Part shown: one piece after another, positions 1 to 5,917 of the stretch
How positions within the stretch are numbered: the stretch's first letter is position 1
How the letters are laid out: every line of letters begins with the position of its first letter
Source of the DNA: Megamonas sp. UBA1792
GTDB lineage: Bacteria > Bacillota_C > Negativicutes > Selenomonadales > Selenomonadaceae
DNA length: 8,050 nucleotides
NCBI GenBank assembly: GCA_002315155.1
Contig: DCFY01000077.1
Coordinates: 1 to 8,050, forward strand
Reading direction: 5' to 3'
Made by a program: the position numbers and the translations under genes
Notes under the pieces: model-generated
Seen by the model: only the letters and a program-made list of their open reading frames with translations
Told to the model about the DNA's origin: nothing
Databases searched by the model: none

Positions 1-13
1 TTTTTGTTATAAA

Positions 14-57
14 ACAAAAACCAGCACCTAAGAAATCATTCCCTCAGATGCTGGTTT
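14..57 (-). terminator. Intrinsic terminator of the usp operon
   Basis: Read on the minus strand, this lies just after the stop codon of the last universal stress protein gene. The arms AAACCAGCA (57-49) and TGCTGGTTT (26-18) pair, and a second helix (47-43 with 32-28, including one G-U pair) extends the stem after a small bulge. The hairpin runs directly into TTTTTGTTTT. This is the expected form and place of a Rho-independent terminator ending the three-gene operon. Confidence 0.88.
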
Positions 58-70
58 CCCAACTGTATGC

Positions 71-487
71 TTATTTTACGACAAGTACCGGACACTTTGC
101 CTGCTCAACGATATACTGACTGACGCTGCCAAGGAGTACTCCTTTAACAACACCAAGTCCACGACTGCCCATAACGATGAGATTCGAATCATTATCTGCG
201 GCAAAATCAAGAATAATGACAGCCGGTGACCCCGTTTCGGAGAAAGCTTCACAAGCAATACCTTCTGGTACTTTTTCCATGGCCCGATCAAGAATTACAT
301 TACCTGCTTTTGTTACAGCTTCAAGAATTGCATCGGATAAGCAGGCATTGATTGCAAGTTGATTGATATTTGCTACATACAAAAAGTTGATTTTTGCTTC
401 ACAGGCCTGTCCAAGCATAATTGCCTGTTCAATCGCCCGATCCGAGCCTTCTGATCCATCTACCGGTACAAGAATATTTTTTATCAT
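71..487 (-). CDS. Universal stress protein, UspA family (third gene of operon)
   Basis: A 138-residue single-domain Usp protein, normal length for the family. Usp proteins are cytoplasmic nucleotide-binding dimers linked to stress survival and growth arrest; the target of this one is unknown. The N-terminus has the beta1 strand and loop ILVPVDGSEGSDRAI (residues 5-19). Near the C-terminus is the ATP-binding signature G-x2-G-x9-G-(S/T): G107, G110, G120, S121. It ends in the typical strand CPVLVVK. The start is the ATG at 487, seven bases after GGGAGG (500-495). An in-frame TTG at 502 would add five residues but lies inside that ribosome binding site. The gene is last of three tandem usp paralogues, 18 bases after the previous stop. 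Binding of ATP is inferred from the motif. Confidence 0.93.
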   Translation of the reverse strand: MIKNILVPVDGSEGSDRAIEQAIMLGQACEAKINFLYVANINQLAINACLSDAILEAVTKAGNVILDRAMEKVPEGIACEAFSETGSPAVIILDFAADNDSNLIVMGSRGLGVVKGVLLGSVSQYIVEQAKCPVLVVK

Positions 488-505
488 AATAGTGCCTCCC
501 AAAAT

Positions 506-952
506 TTATTTTTCCTTTTGCTCTGCCTTAATCATTACAACCGGACACTTTGCATGCTCTAATATATAACCACTCACACTGCCAAGAATCGCAGCATGAA
601 TTGCACCAATCCCCCGGCTTCCCATTACAATCATGTCACAAGAAAGTGCCTGTACTTCTTTGAGAATCGTCTCATCTGCATCACCACTTACACAATGCCC
701 TCTCGCCTTAATCGATATTGGCACCAGATCCAAAGCTGTATCAAGCAGGCGCTTACCAAGGTCAATCGCATCTTCAAGTATCGATGTATGACGATCGAGG
801 ACTGTCGGTCGCAGCAGTTCTCCTTTGAGATTCACCACATAGAGGAACTCTAATTCTGCTTCGCAAGCCTGAGCAAGATTGATCGCCCATTCTGCAGCCT
901 GCATAGAATTTTCTGAACCATCCATCGGAACGAGAATTCTTTTATGCCCCAT
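506..952 (-). CDS. Universal stress protein, UspA family (second gene of operon)
   Basis: A 148-residue Usp-domain protein starting MGHKRILVPMDGSENS. The ATP-binding signature G-x2-G-x9-G-(S/T) is intact as G111, G114, G124 and S125, within MGSRGIGAIHAAILGSVS. The family strand CPVVMIK follows, and then a short charged tail (AEQKEK) that its two neighbours lack. The ATG at 952 is preceded on the minus strand by a GGGGAGGG ribosome binding site (about 967-960). It lies 28 bases downstream of the first usp gene and 18 bases upstream of the third, so co-transcription is likely. The middle region (residues 42-90) differs strongly from its paralogues, so this is an old duplication and probably not functionally redundant. 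The specific role is unknown. Confidence 0.93.
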   Translation of the reverse strand: MGHKRILVPMDGSENSMQAAEWAINLAQACEAELEFLYVVNLKGELLRPTVLDRHTSILEDAIDLGKRLLDTALDLVPISIKARGHCVSGDADETILKEVQALSCDMIVMGSRGIGAIHAAILGSVSGYILEHAKCPVVMIKAEQKEK

Positions 953-980
953 ACCTATCCCTCCCCATCACCCAAATCTG

Positions 981-1418
981 TTATTTTACAACAAGTACAG
1001 GACAGGCAGCCTGCTCAATGATTTGCTGGCTCACACTGCCAAGAAGAAAGCCCTCCACGATGCCAAGCCCGCGACCACCAATCACAATCATATCGGCTTC
1101 GTTACGTTTCGCAAAATCCAGAATTTTCTTTGCTGGTATGCCCGTTTCAATATGCAGATGTCTTTCTATAGTTTCCGGAACAAGTGTTTTCGCATGTTCC
1201 AGTATGGCTTTACTCGTCTTGCCAGTCGAACCCGTAACACTGTCCGGCAACCAGGAAATATTCTCTACTGCATCATCCGTTCCACTGTCAAAATATGAAA
1301 CATACAACAAATCAATTACAGCTGCACATGCCTTCGCTAAATCAACCGCCTGAACAACTGCCTTGTCCGAATTCTCAGAACCATCGACGGGGACAAGTAT
1401 ATGTCTGGTCTCCTGCAT
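981..1418 (-). CDS. Universal stress protein, UspA family (first gene of operon)
   Basis: A 145-residue Usp-domain protein starting MQETRHILVPVDGSENS. The nucleotide-binding signature is present as G114-G115-R116-G117, then nine residues, then G127-S128. The C-terminal strand CPVLVVK matches that of the third gene. The central part (about residues 42-70) is rich in Asp, Ser, Thr and Gly and is probably a loop; this is where the paralogues differ most. The ATG at 1418 has an excellent ribosome binding site, AAAGGAGGT (1435-1427), spaced eight bases. As the promoter-proximal gene it is probably the best translated of the three. Family membership is clear; the stress it responds to cannot be read from the sequence. 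Confidence 0.93.
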   Translation of the reverse strand: MQETRHILVPVDGSENSDKAVVQAVDLAKACAAVIDLLYVSYFDSGTDDAVENISWLPDSVTGSTGKTSKAILEHAKTLVPETIERHLHIETGIPAKKILDFAKRNEADMIVIGGRGLGIVEGFLLGSVSQQIIEQAACPVLVVK

Positions 1419-1560
1419 CAGGCTTTACCTCCTTTTGCTGCATTGTCTTATATAAGTTACAAAATTTTTCTATACTTATTCATTTCGCGATAATAAAAAA
1501 AAATCCTGTTATTTTTGCCAGTTTTTTTCAATAGACAGATGCACCTTACTACTGCAATCC

Positions 1561-1587
1561 AATATTCCCTTATCAAATAGAATATTC
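1561..1587 (+). repeat. Short direct repeat AATATTC, 20-base phase
   Basis: AATATTC occurs at 1561-1567 and 1581-1587, start to start 20 bases, about two helical turns. Each copy is followed by TTATC (after two extra C residues in the first copy). The second copy lies in the palindrome GAATATTC (1580-1587). Such phasing can mark tandem binding sites for a regulator, but in DNA this AT-rich it may be chance. Confidence 0.4.
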
Positions 1588-1611
1588 TTATCTGTTAACC
1601 AATCAATTACC

Positions 1612-1635
1612 ATAAATGATATCCGCATCATTTAT
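1612..1635. repeat. Perfect 9-bp inverted repeat
   Basis: The arms ATAAATGAT (1612-1620) and ATCATTTAT (1627-1635) are exact inverse complements separated by ATCCGC. No T-tract follows on either strand, so it is not a terminator. It lies about 200 bases upstream of the usp start and 130 bases upstream of the ilvA -35, where an operator for either gene is possible. The regulator is unknown. Confidence 0.55.
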
Positions 1636-1760
1636 TTCAGCTTTTACTATATTTCCCCTCAGCTTGAGCAAACGACAAGTTATATAAGCAAAAGCAAAAC
1701 TCGCTTTTTAATTGTCTCTTTTCTGCCAAATATTTCTTTTTCATACATAAACAAAACACA

Positions 1761-1789
1761 TTGACACCCCTATAAGTTAATGATAAACT
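1761..1789 (+). promoter_or_regulatory. Predicted sigma-A promoter of ilvA
   Basis: A consensus -35 TTGACA (1761-1766) is followed after 17 bases by a -10-like TAAACT (1784-1789). Transcription would begin near 1796 and give a leader of about 95 bases. An inverted repeat, AAGTT (1774-1778) and AACTT (1786-1790), straddles the spacer and -10 element and could be a repressor site. The -10 is imperfect, so regulation or activation is possible. A weaker alternative is TATACT at 1826-1831. Confidence 0.6.
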
Positions 1790-1890
1790 TTATTAAACAT
1801 TTTATCAATTTTACCCTTATTTACATATACTAAATCACGACAGAAATATACAGTCCATCAAATACAAGCACACTTACAAGGAGGATATTT

Positions 1891-3135
1891 ATGTCTGAAG
1901 AAAAAATTTTATCACCTCAATCTATTGTAGAAAACACCTCAATTGCAGATGTCTACCGCGCCGCCAAGCAGCTAAACAATGTTGTCAGAAAAACACATCT
2001 TATTGAAAGTCCTTATTTTTCCACACTTTCACAAAACAGCGTTTTTATCAAGCCAGAAAACCTGCAAAACACTGGTTCCTTCAAATTGCGCGGTGCCTAT
2101 AACAAGATCAGCCAGCTTTCTGCCGATGAACGCTCGCATGGGGTCATAACTGCTTCAGCCGGCAATCACGCACAAGGTGTAGCCTTCGCTGCACAGAAGC
2201 TTGGTGCCAAGGCCGTTATCGTTATGCCGGCAACGACACCTATTCTCAAAGTAGAAGCTACACGCGCTCTTGGTGCAGAAGTCGTTCTCTTCGGAGACAG
2301 CTTTGATGATGCCTATGCAAAATCCCTTGAACTAAAAAAACAACATGGCTACATCTACGTACATCCCTTTAATGACGTTGAAGTACTTCTCGGGCAGGGC
2401 ACAACTGCTCTTGAAATCATCGATGAGCTTAAGGATGCCGAAGTCATTCTTGTACCGATCGGCGGTGGTGGATTTGCCAGTGGTGTAGCACTGGCAACAA
2501 AAGCGGTAAATCCTAATATAAAGGTTATTGGTGTCGAACCGGAAAACGCCGCCTGTATGAAGAACTCGCTTGCCAAAAACAAGGTATCTACTCTGCACAG
2601 TGCCGATACCGTCGCAGATGGCTGTGCCGTAAAAACACCAGGAGAGCTTACCTTCGAGTTCTGTAAAAAATACCTTGATGATATCATCACTGTCTCTGAG
2701 CTTGAAATCATGTCCGCACTTCTCTCGCTTATCGAAAAGCACAAACTTATCGCTGAAGGTGCTGGTGTTCTTTCGCTCGCTGCACTCAGTAAACTTCCCT
2801 TCAAAAACAAAAAGGTAGTCGCAATCGTAAGTGGCGGCAATATCGATATCTTAACAATCTCCGCTCTTATTGACAAAGCCCTCATTGCACGCAGTCGCAT
2901 TTTCTGTTTTTCTGTACAGCTTCCGGACAAGCCGGGGCAGCTTCTCAAAGTATCGCAAATTCTTGCTGAAGAAAATGCTAATGTTATCAAGCTTGACCAC
3001 AATCAGGCAAAGGTCACAGACTGTTTCAAGAAGGTACAGCTTGAAGTTACTGTTGAAACCCATAATCAGCAGCATATCAACAAGATCATCACCGCCTTTG
3101 ATAAAAAAGGCTTTACTGTCACAAAAGTATATTAA
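1891..3135 (+). CDS. ilvA: Threonine ammonia-lyase (threonine dehydratase), medium form
   Basis: This PLP enzyme deaminates L-threonine (and usually L-serine) to 2-oxobutyrate and ammonia, either as the first step to isoleucine or in threonine breakdown. It has 414 residues: a fold-type II PLP domain (about 20-330) and one C-terminal ACT domain (about 337-412). The PLP lysine is K65 in NTGSFKLRGA; the substrate loop is SAGNHAQG (89-96), the phosphate-binding loop GGGGF (191-195), and the PLP-nitrogen contact region is SGGN (314-317). The length fits the medium form with one ACT domain; catabolic TdcB lacks it and long IlvA has two ACT-like domains. The ATG follows AAGGAGG (1878-1884) by six bases. 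A terminator directly after the gene makes it monocistronic. There is no T-box leader and there are no ilv neighbours, so a catabolic role, for example toward propionate, is as likely as a biosynthetic one. Confidence 0.93.
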   Translation: MSEEKILSPQSIVENTSIADVYRAAKQLNNVVRKTHLIESPYFSTLSQNSVFIKPENLQNTGSFKLRGAYNKISQLSADERSHGVITASAGNHAQGVAFAAQKLGAKAVIVMPATTPILKVEATRALGAEVVLFGDSFDDAYAKSLELKKQHGYIYVHPFNDVEVLLGQGTTALEIIDELKDAEVILVPIGGGGFASGVALATKAVNPNIKVIGVEPENAACMKNSLAKNKVSTLHSADTVADGCAVKTPGELTFEFCKKYLDDIITVSELEIMSALLSLIEKHKLIAEGAGVLSLAALSKLPFKNKKVVAIVSGGNIDILTISALIDKALIARSRIFCFSVQLPDKPGQLLKVSQILAEENANVIKLDHNQAKVTDCFKKVQLEVTVETHNQQHINKIITAFDKKGFTVTKVY

Positions 3136-3145
3136 TCCAAAATTG

Positions 3146-3177
3146 AAGGCTGCCGTTTTTCTACGGCAGCCTTTTTG
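3146..3177 (+). terminator. Intrinsic terminator after ilvA
   Basis: An 11-bp perfect stem, AAGGCTGCCGT (3146-3156) with ACGGCAGCCTT (3163-3173), has a 6-base loop and a T-tract at 3172-3176. It lies just 10 bases past the ilvA stop codon and separates ilvA from the gntR-permease unit. Confidence 0.95.
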
Positions 3178-3210
3178 TTATTAAAGTTACAAAGTTTTAT
3201 GGTTTTCCTG

Positions 3211-3239
3211 TTTTGAAACTTCTTATATTGTGATAGAAT
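3211..3239 (+). promoter_or_regulatory. Predicted promoter of the GntR-family gene
   Basis: An extended -10, TGATAGAAT (3231-3239), is preceded by TTTTGA (3211-3216) at 17 bases; TTGAAA (3213-3218) is an alternative -35 with a short 15-base spacer. The start point would be near 3246, about 34 bases before the ATG. I see no copy of the ATTGGT-N3-ACCAAT operator here. Confidence 0.5.
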
Positions 3240-3279
3240 GAAATTATCTATATACACTAAGGACAGGTGAATTTTATTT

Positions 3280-3978
3280 ATGCAAGAAAACAACAACGAC
3301 ACGAACAAAGCCTATGAAAAAGTAATCGTCTATATAAAAAATCAAATTGTAACAGGTGCCTTACAACAGGGAGAAAATCTGCCACCAGAACGTGACCTTG
3401 CCAAAGAACTGGGTGTAAGCCGCAACTCTGTACGTGAAGCATTGCGTACACTTGCCGTCATCGGCATTATCACAAGTACACAGGGTGCCGGCAACACGAT
3501 TTCCTGCAACTTTGAAAAAAGCCTTATCAATACAATGTCTATGATGATGCTTATGCAAAAAATCAGCTATCAGCAGCTTAATGAGCTGCGCTGTGGCCTT
3601 GAAGAACAAGCGATTGCACTATGCATCAACAAAATAACATTTGAGGAAATCGCTTCACTGGAAAAAATCGTTCAGGAACTGCAGGAATCACAAAGCCAGT
3701 CCCTCAGCGCTTCCCTTGATAAAAAGCTCCATGATACCATTGCTACTGCCTCCGGCAATCAGCTCATCATCGCAATCCTTCAAGTTCTTTCCGGTGTTAT
3801 GGAACGTGCAATCAGTGAAGCCCGGATTCGGATTTCCAGCAAAGTACTTGAAACAACAGAACTGCAGAATATCCACGCACGCATTGTTGCTGAAATCAAA
3901 AACAACAACAAGGAGAAAGCCCAGGCGGCCCTTTGGGATCATTATGAATTTCTACGCAAACATCATTTTGTTTTTTGA
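3280..3978 (+). CDS. GntR-family transcriptional regulator, FadR subfamily (FCD domain), LldR/PdhR-like
   Basis: This 232-residue DNA-binding regulator probably controls the lactate permease downstream. The N-terminal winged helix-turn-helix (about 10-76) carries the GntR hallmarks LPPERDLAKELGVSRNSVREALRTL (34-58). The C-terminal all-helical FCD domain (about 95-225) binds a small carboxylate, often through a metal. The usual metal ligands are visible: D147 and H151 (D-x3-H), H199 (NIHARI) and H221 near the C-terminus. In FadR-family lactate and pyruvate regulators (LldR, PdhR) the ligand relieves repression; a perfect site of that family's type lies at 4125-4139 ahead of the permease. The ribosome binding site is AGGTGA (3265-3270), nine bases before the ATG. 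The ligand (lactate, glycolate or pyruvate) is inferred from the neighbour only. Confidence 0.9.
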   Translation: MQENNNDTNKAYEKVIVYIKNQIVTGALQQGENLPPERDLAKELGVSRNSVREALRTLAVIGIITSTQGAGNTISCNFEKSLINTMSMMMLMQKISYQQLNELRCGLEEQAIALCINKITFEEIASLEKIVQELQESQSQSLSASLDKKLHDTIATASGNQLIIAILQVLSGVMERAISEARIRISSKVLETTELQNIHARIVAEIKNNNKEKAQAALWDHYEFLRKHHFVF

Positions 3979-3994
3979 ATATCTTTAAATATTC
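3977..3994. repeat. Small AT inverted repeat at the gntR stop codon
   Basis: GAATAT (3977-3982) and ATATTC (3989-3994) form a 6-bp stem with a 6-base loop, overlapping the gntR stop codon. No T-tract follows, so it is at best a weak terminator or an RNA 3' end structure. Some gntR transcripts could therefore read through into the permease gene. Confidence 0.35.
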
Positions 3995-4015
3995 GAAATT
4001 ATACATTATATCATA

Positions 4016-4044
4016 TTGACACATAGAAAATAATTATATATTAT
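4016..4044 (+). promoter_or_regulatory. Strong sigma-A-like promoter upstream of the lactate permease
   Basis: A consensus -35 TTGACA (4016-4021), a 17-base spacer and TATTAT (4039-4044) make this the best promoter match in the window. Transcription would start near 4051, giving a leader of about 115 bases to the TTG start. The spacer and -10 lie inside the left arm of the 4022-4074 palindrome. Two further -10-like elements follow: TATAAT at 4089-4094 and TATATT at 4118-4123. The latter sits immediately before the operator at 4125. Which start is used cannot be decided from sequence. Confidence 0.6.
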
Positions 4045-4074
4045 ATAACGTATAGTATATAATTATTTTCTATG
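4022..4074. repeat. Perfect 19-bp inverted repeat in the permease promoter region
   Basis: The left arm 4022-4040 (CATAGAAAATAATTATATA) is the exact inverse complement of 4056-4074. Inner bases 4041-4045 also pair with 4051-4055, with one G-T pair, leaving a 5-base loop. The stem is almost wholly A/T and no T-tract follows, so it does not look like a terminator. It overlaps the best promoter. Options are a large operator, a cruciform-forming element, or an RNA 5' hairpin, since the proposed start lies within it. Confidence 0.85.
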
Positions 4075-4124
4075 CAATCTGTGTTATCTATAATACAGAT
4101 AAATTTATGTTAAGGTCTATATTC

Positions 4125-4139
4125 ATTGGTCATACCAAT
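4125..4139. promoter_or_regulatory. FadR-type operator ATTGGT-CAT-ACCAAT
   Basis: This is a perfect palindrome with 6-base arms and a 3-base centre, matching the FadR-subfamily pattern TNGT-N3-ACNA and very close to sites known for PdhR and LldR. It lies 27 bases ahead of the permease start and just after the -10-like TATATT (4118-4123). Bound protein would block initiation or elongation. The adjacent FadR-family regulator (3280-3978) is the obvious candidate to bind it. Only one copy was found in the window. Confidence 0.82.
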
Positions 4140-4165
4140 CCACAAAATGAAAGGATCTGAAAATT

Positions 4166-5698
4166 TTGTTATTTTTACTGGCACTTTCTCCTATACTTTG
4201 GCTTATTTTTGCCTTGAGCGGTCTTAAGATGTCCGGCTATAAAGCCTGTCCGATCGCACTCATCATTGCTTTAGCTGTTGCTTTGCTTTGCGAGGATATG
4301 ACACTTTCGCATGCAATCATGGCGGTTCTTCAAGGTCTTGCTCTTGCCTGCTGGCCAATTTTGCTCGTCATCGTTGCCGCAATCTTTACGTATAATCTTT
4401 CTCTCTACACAAAGGGAATGGATACCATCAAAAGAATGCTGACGACTGTAAGCACGGATCGACGTATTCTTGTACTCCTCATTGGCTGGGGGTTTGGCAG
4501 TTTCCTCGAAGGTATGGCGGGCTTCGGTACCGCCATTGCAATTCCGGCAAGCATGCTTGCCGGAATTGGCTTTAACCCTTTACTCTCTGCACTTGTTTGT
4601 CTTATCGCTAACTCTGTGCCAACAGCTTTTGGCTCCATTGGGATTCCTGTTGTCACACTTGGTCAGGTATCCGGCATTGATTCAGCAATTCTCGCCAAAT
4701 ATGTTGCACTGCAGCTTGCACCAATCTCCCTGCTTTGTCCATTTCTTATGGTCATCGCTACAGGCGGATCGATCAAAGCGCTTAAGGGTGTATTTCTGCT
4801 AACTTTGGCTGCTGGTGTCTGTTTCATCGTTCCTGAGCTTATTGTTGCTTCACTTATGGGCGCAGAACTTGCTGTTATTGCCGGATCAATCGGAGCAATG
4901 GCAGCGATTGTCATTGGTGCAAAACTTACAAAAAACATCGATCCGCAATACCAGATCGATACCAAAGAAGAAAAGAATGCCGCACCGATTACGACAGAAC
5001 GTGCACTTGTCGCCTGGCTGCCATTCATTCTTATTTTTATATTTCTTCTTTTTACTTCCAAGCTTATTCCGGCAATCCATGATCCGCTTAATCTTATAAA
5101 AACTTCTATTCTCATCTATAGTGGTCAGGGTGGTACACCCTATACGTTCACATGGATTGCAACACCAGGTGTTCTTATCCTGCTTGCAGCCTTTATCGGT
5201 GGCCGCGTACAGAAGGCTTCTTTTAGTGAAATGTTCTCTGTCCTTGGCAAAACCGTCATAGGTCTCTACACAACAATCATTACGATCATATCTGTCATTG
5301 CTACCGCAGAAGTCATGGGATTCAGCGGCATGACAACCGAGATTGCGGAAACTGCAGTTGCCGTCACAGGCACTGCCTATCCGGCAATCGCCCCCTTCAT
5401 TGGCTCCATTGGTACATTTATTACCGGCTCCGCAACATCGAGCAGTGTTCTTTTTGGCAAGCTGCAGGCCGACTCGGCTCTTGCCATCCAAGCCAATCAG
5501 GTCTGGATTACCGCAGCAAACCCAACAGGAGCTTGTGCCGGTAAAATGATCTCACCACAAAGCATTGCTATTGCTGTAGCTGCAACAGGCCTTGCTGGTC
5601 GCGATGGCGAACTGCTCAAGGCCGCTGTCAAATACTACATTCCTTTTATAATTCTAATGGGCTGTATTGTTTACTTCGGACAAATGTTTGTTTCTTAA
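4166..5698 (+). CDS. lctP: L-lactate permease, LctP/LldP family
   Basis: This 510-residue polytopic inner-membrane transporter imports lactate (many relatives also glycolate) with protons. It is almost entirely hydrophobic, with about 12-14 membrane segments. Family signatures are GWGFGSFLEGMAGFG (107-121), the region around ANSVPTAFGSIGIP (149-161), ITGSATSSSVLFG (419-431) and KMISPQSIAIA (from 460). It is slightly shorter than E. coli LldP (about 550). The start is TTG at 4166, ten bases after AAAGGA (4150-4155). An in-frame stop (TGA at 4148) lies just upstream with no other good start between, and the ATG at 4147 is in another frame. A FadR-type operator and regulator precede it. No lactate dehydrogenase genes are present here, so oxidation must be encoded elsewhere. 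Substrate is inferred from family. Confidence 0.92.
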   Translation: MLFLLALSPILWLIFALSGLKMSGYKACPIALIIALAVALLCEDMTLSHAIMAVLQGLALACWPILLVIVAAIFTYNLSLYTKGMDTIKRMLTTVSTDRRILVLLIGWGFGSFLEGMAGFGTAIAIPASMLAGIGFNPLLSALVCLIANSVPTAFGSIGIPVVTLGQVSGIDSAILAKYVALQLAPISLLCPFLMVIATGGSIKALKGVFLLTLAAGVCFIVPELIVASLMGAELAVIAGSIGAMAAIVIGAKLTKNIDPQYQIDTKEEKNAAPITTERALVAWLPFILIFIFLLFTSKLIPAIHDPLNLIKTSILIYSGQGGTPYTFTWIATPGVLILLAAFIGGRVQKASFSEMFSVLGKTVIGLYTTIITIISVIATAEVMGFSGMTTEIAETAVAVTGTAYPAIAPFIGSIGTFITGSATSSSVLFGKLQADSALAIQANQVWITAANPTGACAGKMISPQSIAIAVAATGLAGRDGELLKAAVKYYIPFIILMGCIVYFGQMFVS

Positions 5699-5732
5699 TT
5701 TATTAGTCAATTTCTAACTTTCACTTTTTATT

Positions 5733-5772
5733 AAAAGCTTCTGTTTCATAAATTGAGCAGAAGCTTTTTTCT
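5733..5772 (+). terminator. Intrinsic terminator after the lactate permease
   Basis: AAAAGCTTCTG (5733-5743) pairs perfectly with CAGAAGCTTTT (5758-5768) around a 14-base loop, and a T-rich tail (TTTTTTCTT) follows. It lies 34 bases after the permease stop codon. Because A-tracts flank the other side, it might also work in the opposite direction. Confidence 0.9.
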
Positions 5773-5787
5773 TGCATGATCTATATC

Positions 5788-5917
5788 TTATCCACAGCTG
5801 TGGATAAAGTTATCCCATTTCTGTGCATAAGTCGAACGCTTTAACTTATTGGTTTTCAATAAGTTATCCTCACTTTTATTCACACTTTACAGAAAACAGC
5901 TCTATTTATGTGGATAA
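5788..5917. other. DnaA-box cluster (candidate oriC or DnaA-binding locus)
   Basis: Five matches to the DnaA box TTATNCACA lie within 130 bases: TTATCCACA at 5788-5796 (+), the same at 5799-5807 (-) and 5909-5917 (-), TTATGCACA at 5822-5830 (-) and TTATTCACA at 5876-5884 (+). TTATCCTCA at 5864-5872 (+) has one mismatch. The first two boxes form a perfect 20-bp palindrome with GC at the centre. AT-rich DNA follows (5918-5930 and 5982-6010), as expected near an unwinding element. By family knowledge DnaA binds such boxes at oriC, at titration or reactivation loci, and at some promoters. No dnaA or dnaN gene is within the window, so the role stays open. Confidence 0.8.
5842..5866. repeat. 10-bp hairpin inside the DnaA-box cluster
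   Basis: TAACTTATTG (5842-5851) and CAATAAGTTA (5857-5866) form a perfect inverted repeat with loop GTTTT. The right arm runs into the near-match DnaA box at 5864. AATAAGTTATCC (5858-5869) also recurs inverted as GGATAACTTATT (5912-5923), overlapping the last box, so one 12-base unit occurs on both sides of the box at 5876. Confidence 0.75.

Larger units (their letters stand above)
1419..1890. other. AT-rich divergent intergenic region, usp operon / ilvA
   Basis: This stretch has no gene I can support. It must hold the promoters of the minus-strand usp operon and of plus-strand ilvA. The ilvA promoter is clear (1761-1789, own entry). For the usp operon I see only weak minus-strand candidates: a TATAGA element near 1474-1469 with no good -35, and the palindrome CTTATATAAG at 1447-1456. 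Repeats are given separately (1561-1587, 1612-1635, 1774-1790). I looked for a T-box leader or other riboswitch ahead of ilvA and found neither a conserved T-box sequence nor an antiterminator/terminator pair. Confidence 0.6.

Noticed and set aside
488..502. A longer start (TTG at 502) for the third usp gene
   Set aside because: The TTG lies inside the GGGAGG ribosome binding site that serves the ATG at 487, and the added residues MGGTI are not part of the Usp fold.
1796..1890. A T-box or other riboswitch in the ilvA leader
   Set aside because: The leader is short, AT-rich and lacks the conserved T-box bulge sequence and any terminator/antiterminator pair.
2355..3002. A 215-codon minus-strand open frame within ilvA
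   Set aside because: Its Ser-rich sequence has no recognisable motif, and the plus strand encodes an intact threonine ammonia-lyase.
4022..4074. The AT palindrome as a terminator of the gntR gene
   Set aside because: No T-tract follows the stem, the stem has almost no G/C, and a consensus promoter overlaps it.
4147..4149. ATG just upstream of the lactate permease as its start
   Set aside because: It is out of frame with the permease, and the frame upstream of TTG 4166 is closed by TGA at 4148. The TTG has a usable AAAGGA site.
4886..5491. A 201-codon minus-strand open frame within the permease gene
   Set aside because: Its composition is odd (very rich in Cys, Asn, Asp, Lys), it has no recognisable domain, and the plus strand carries a clear LctP protein. 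It is an antisense shadow.
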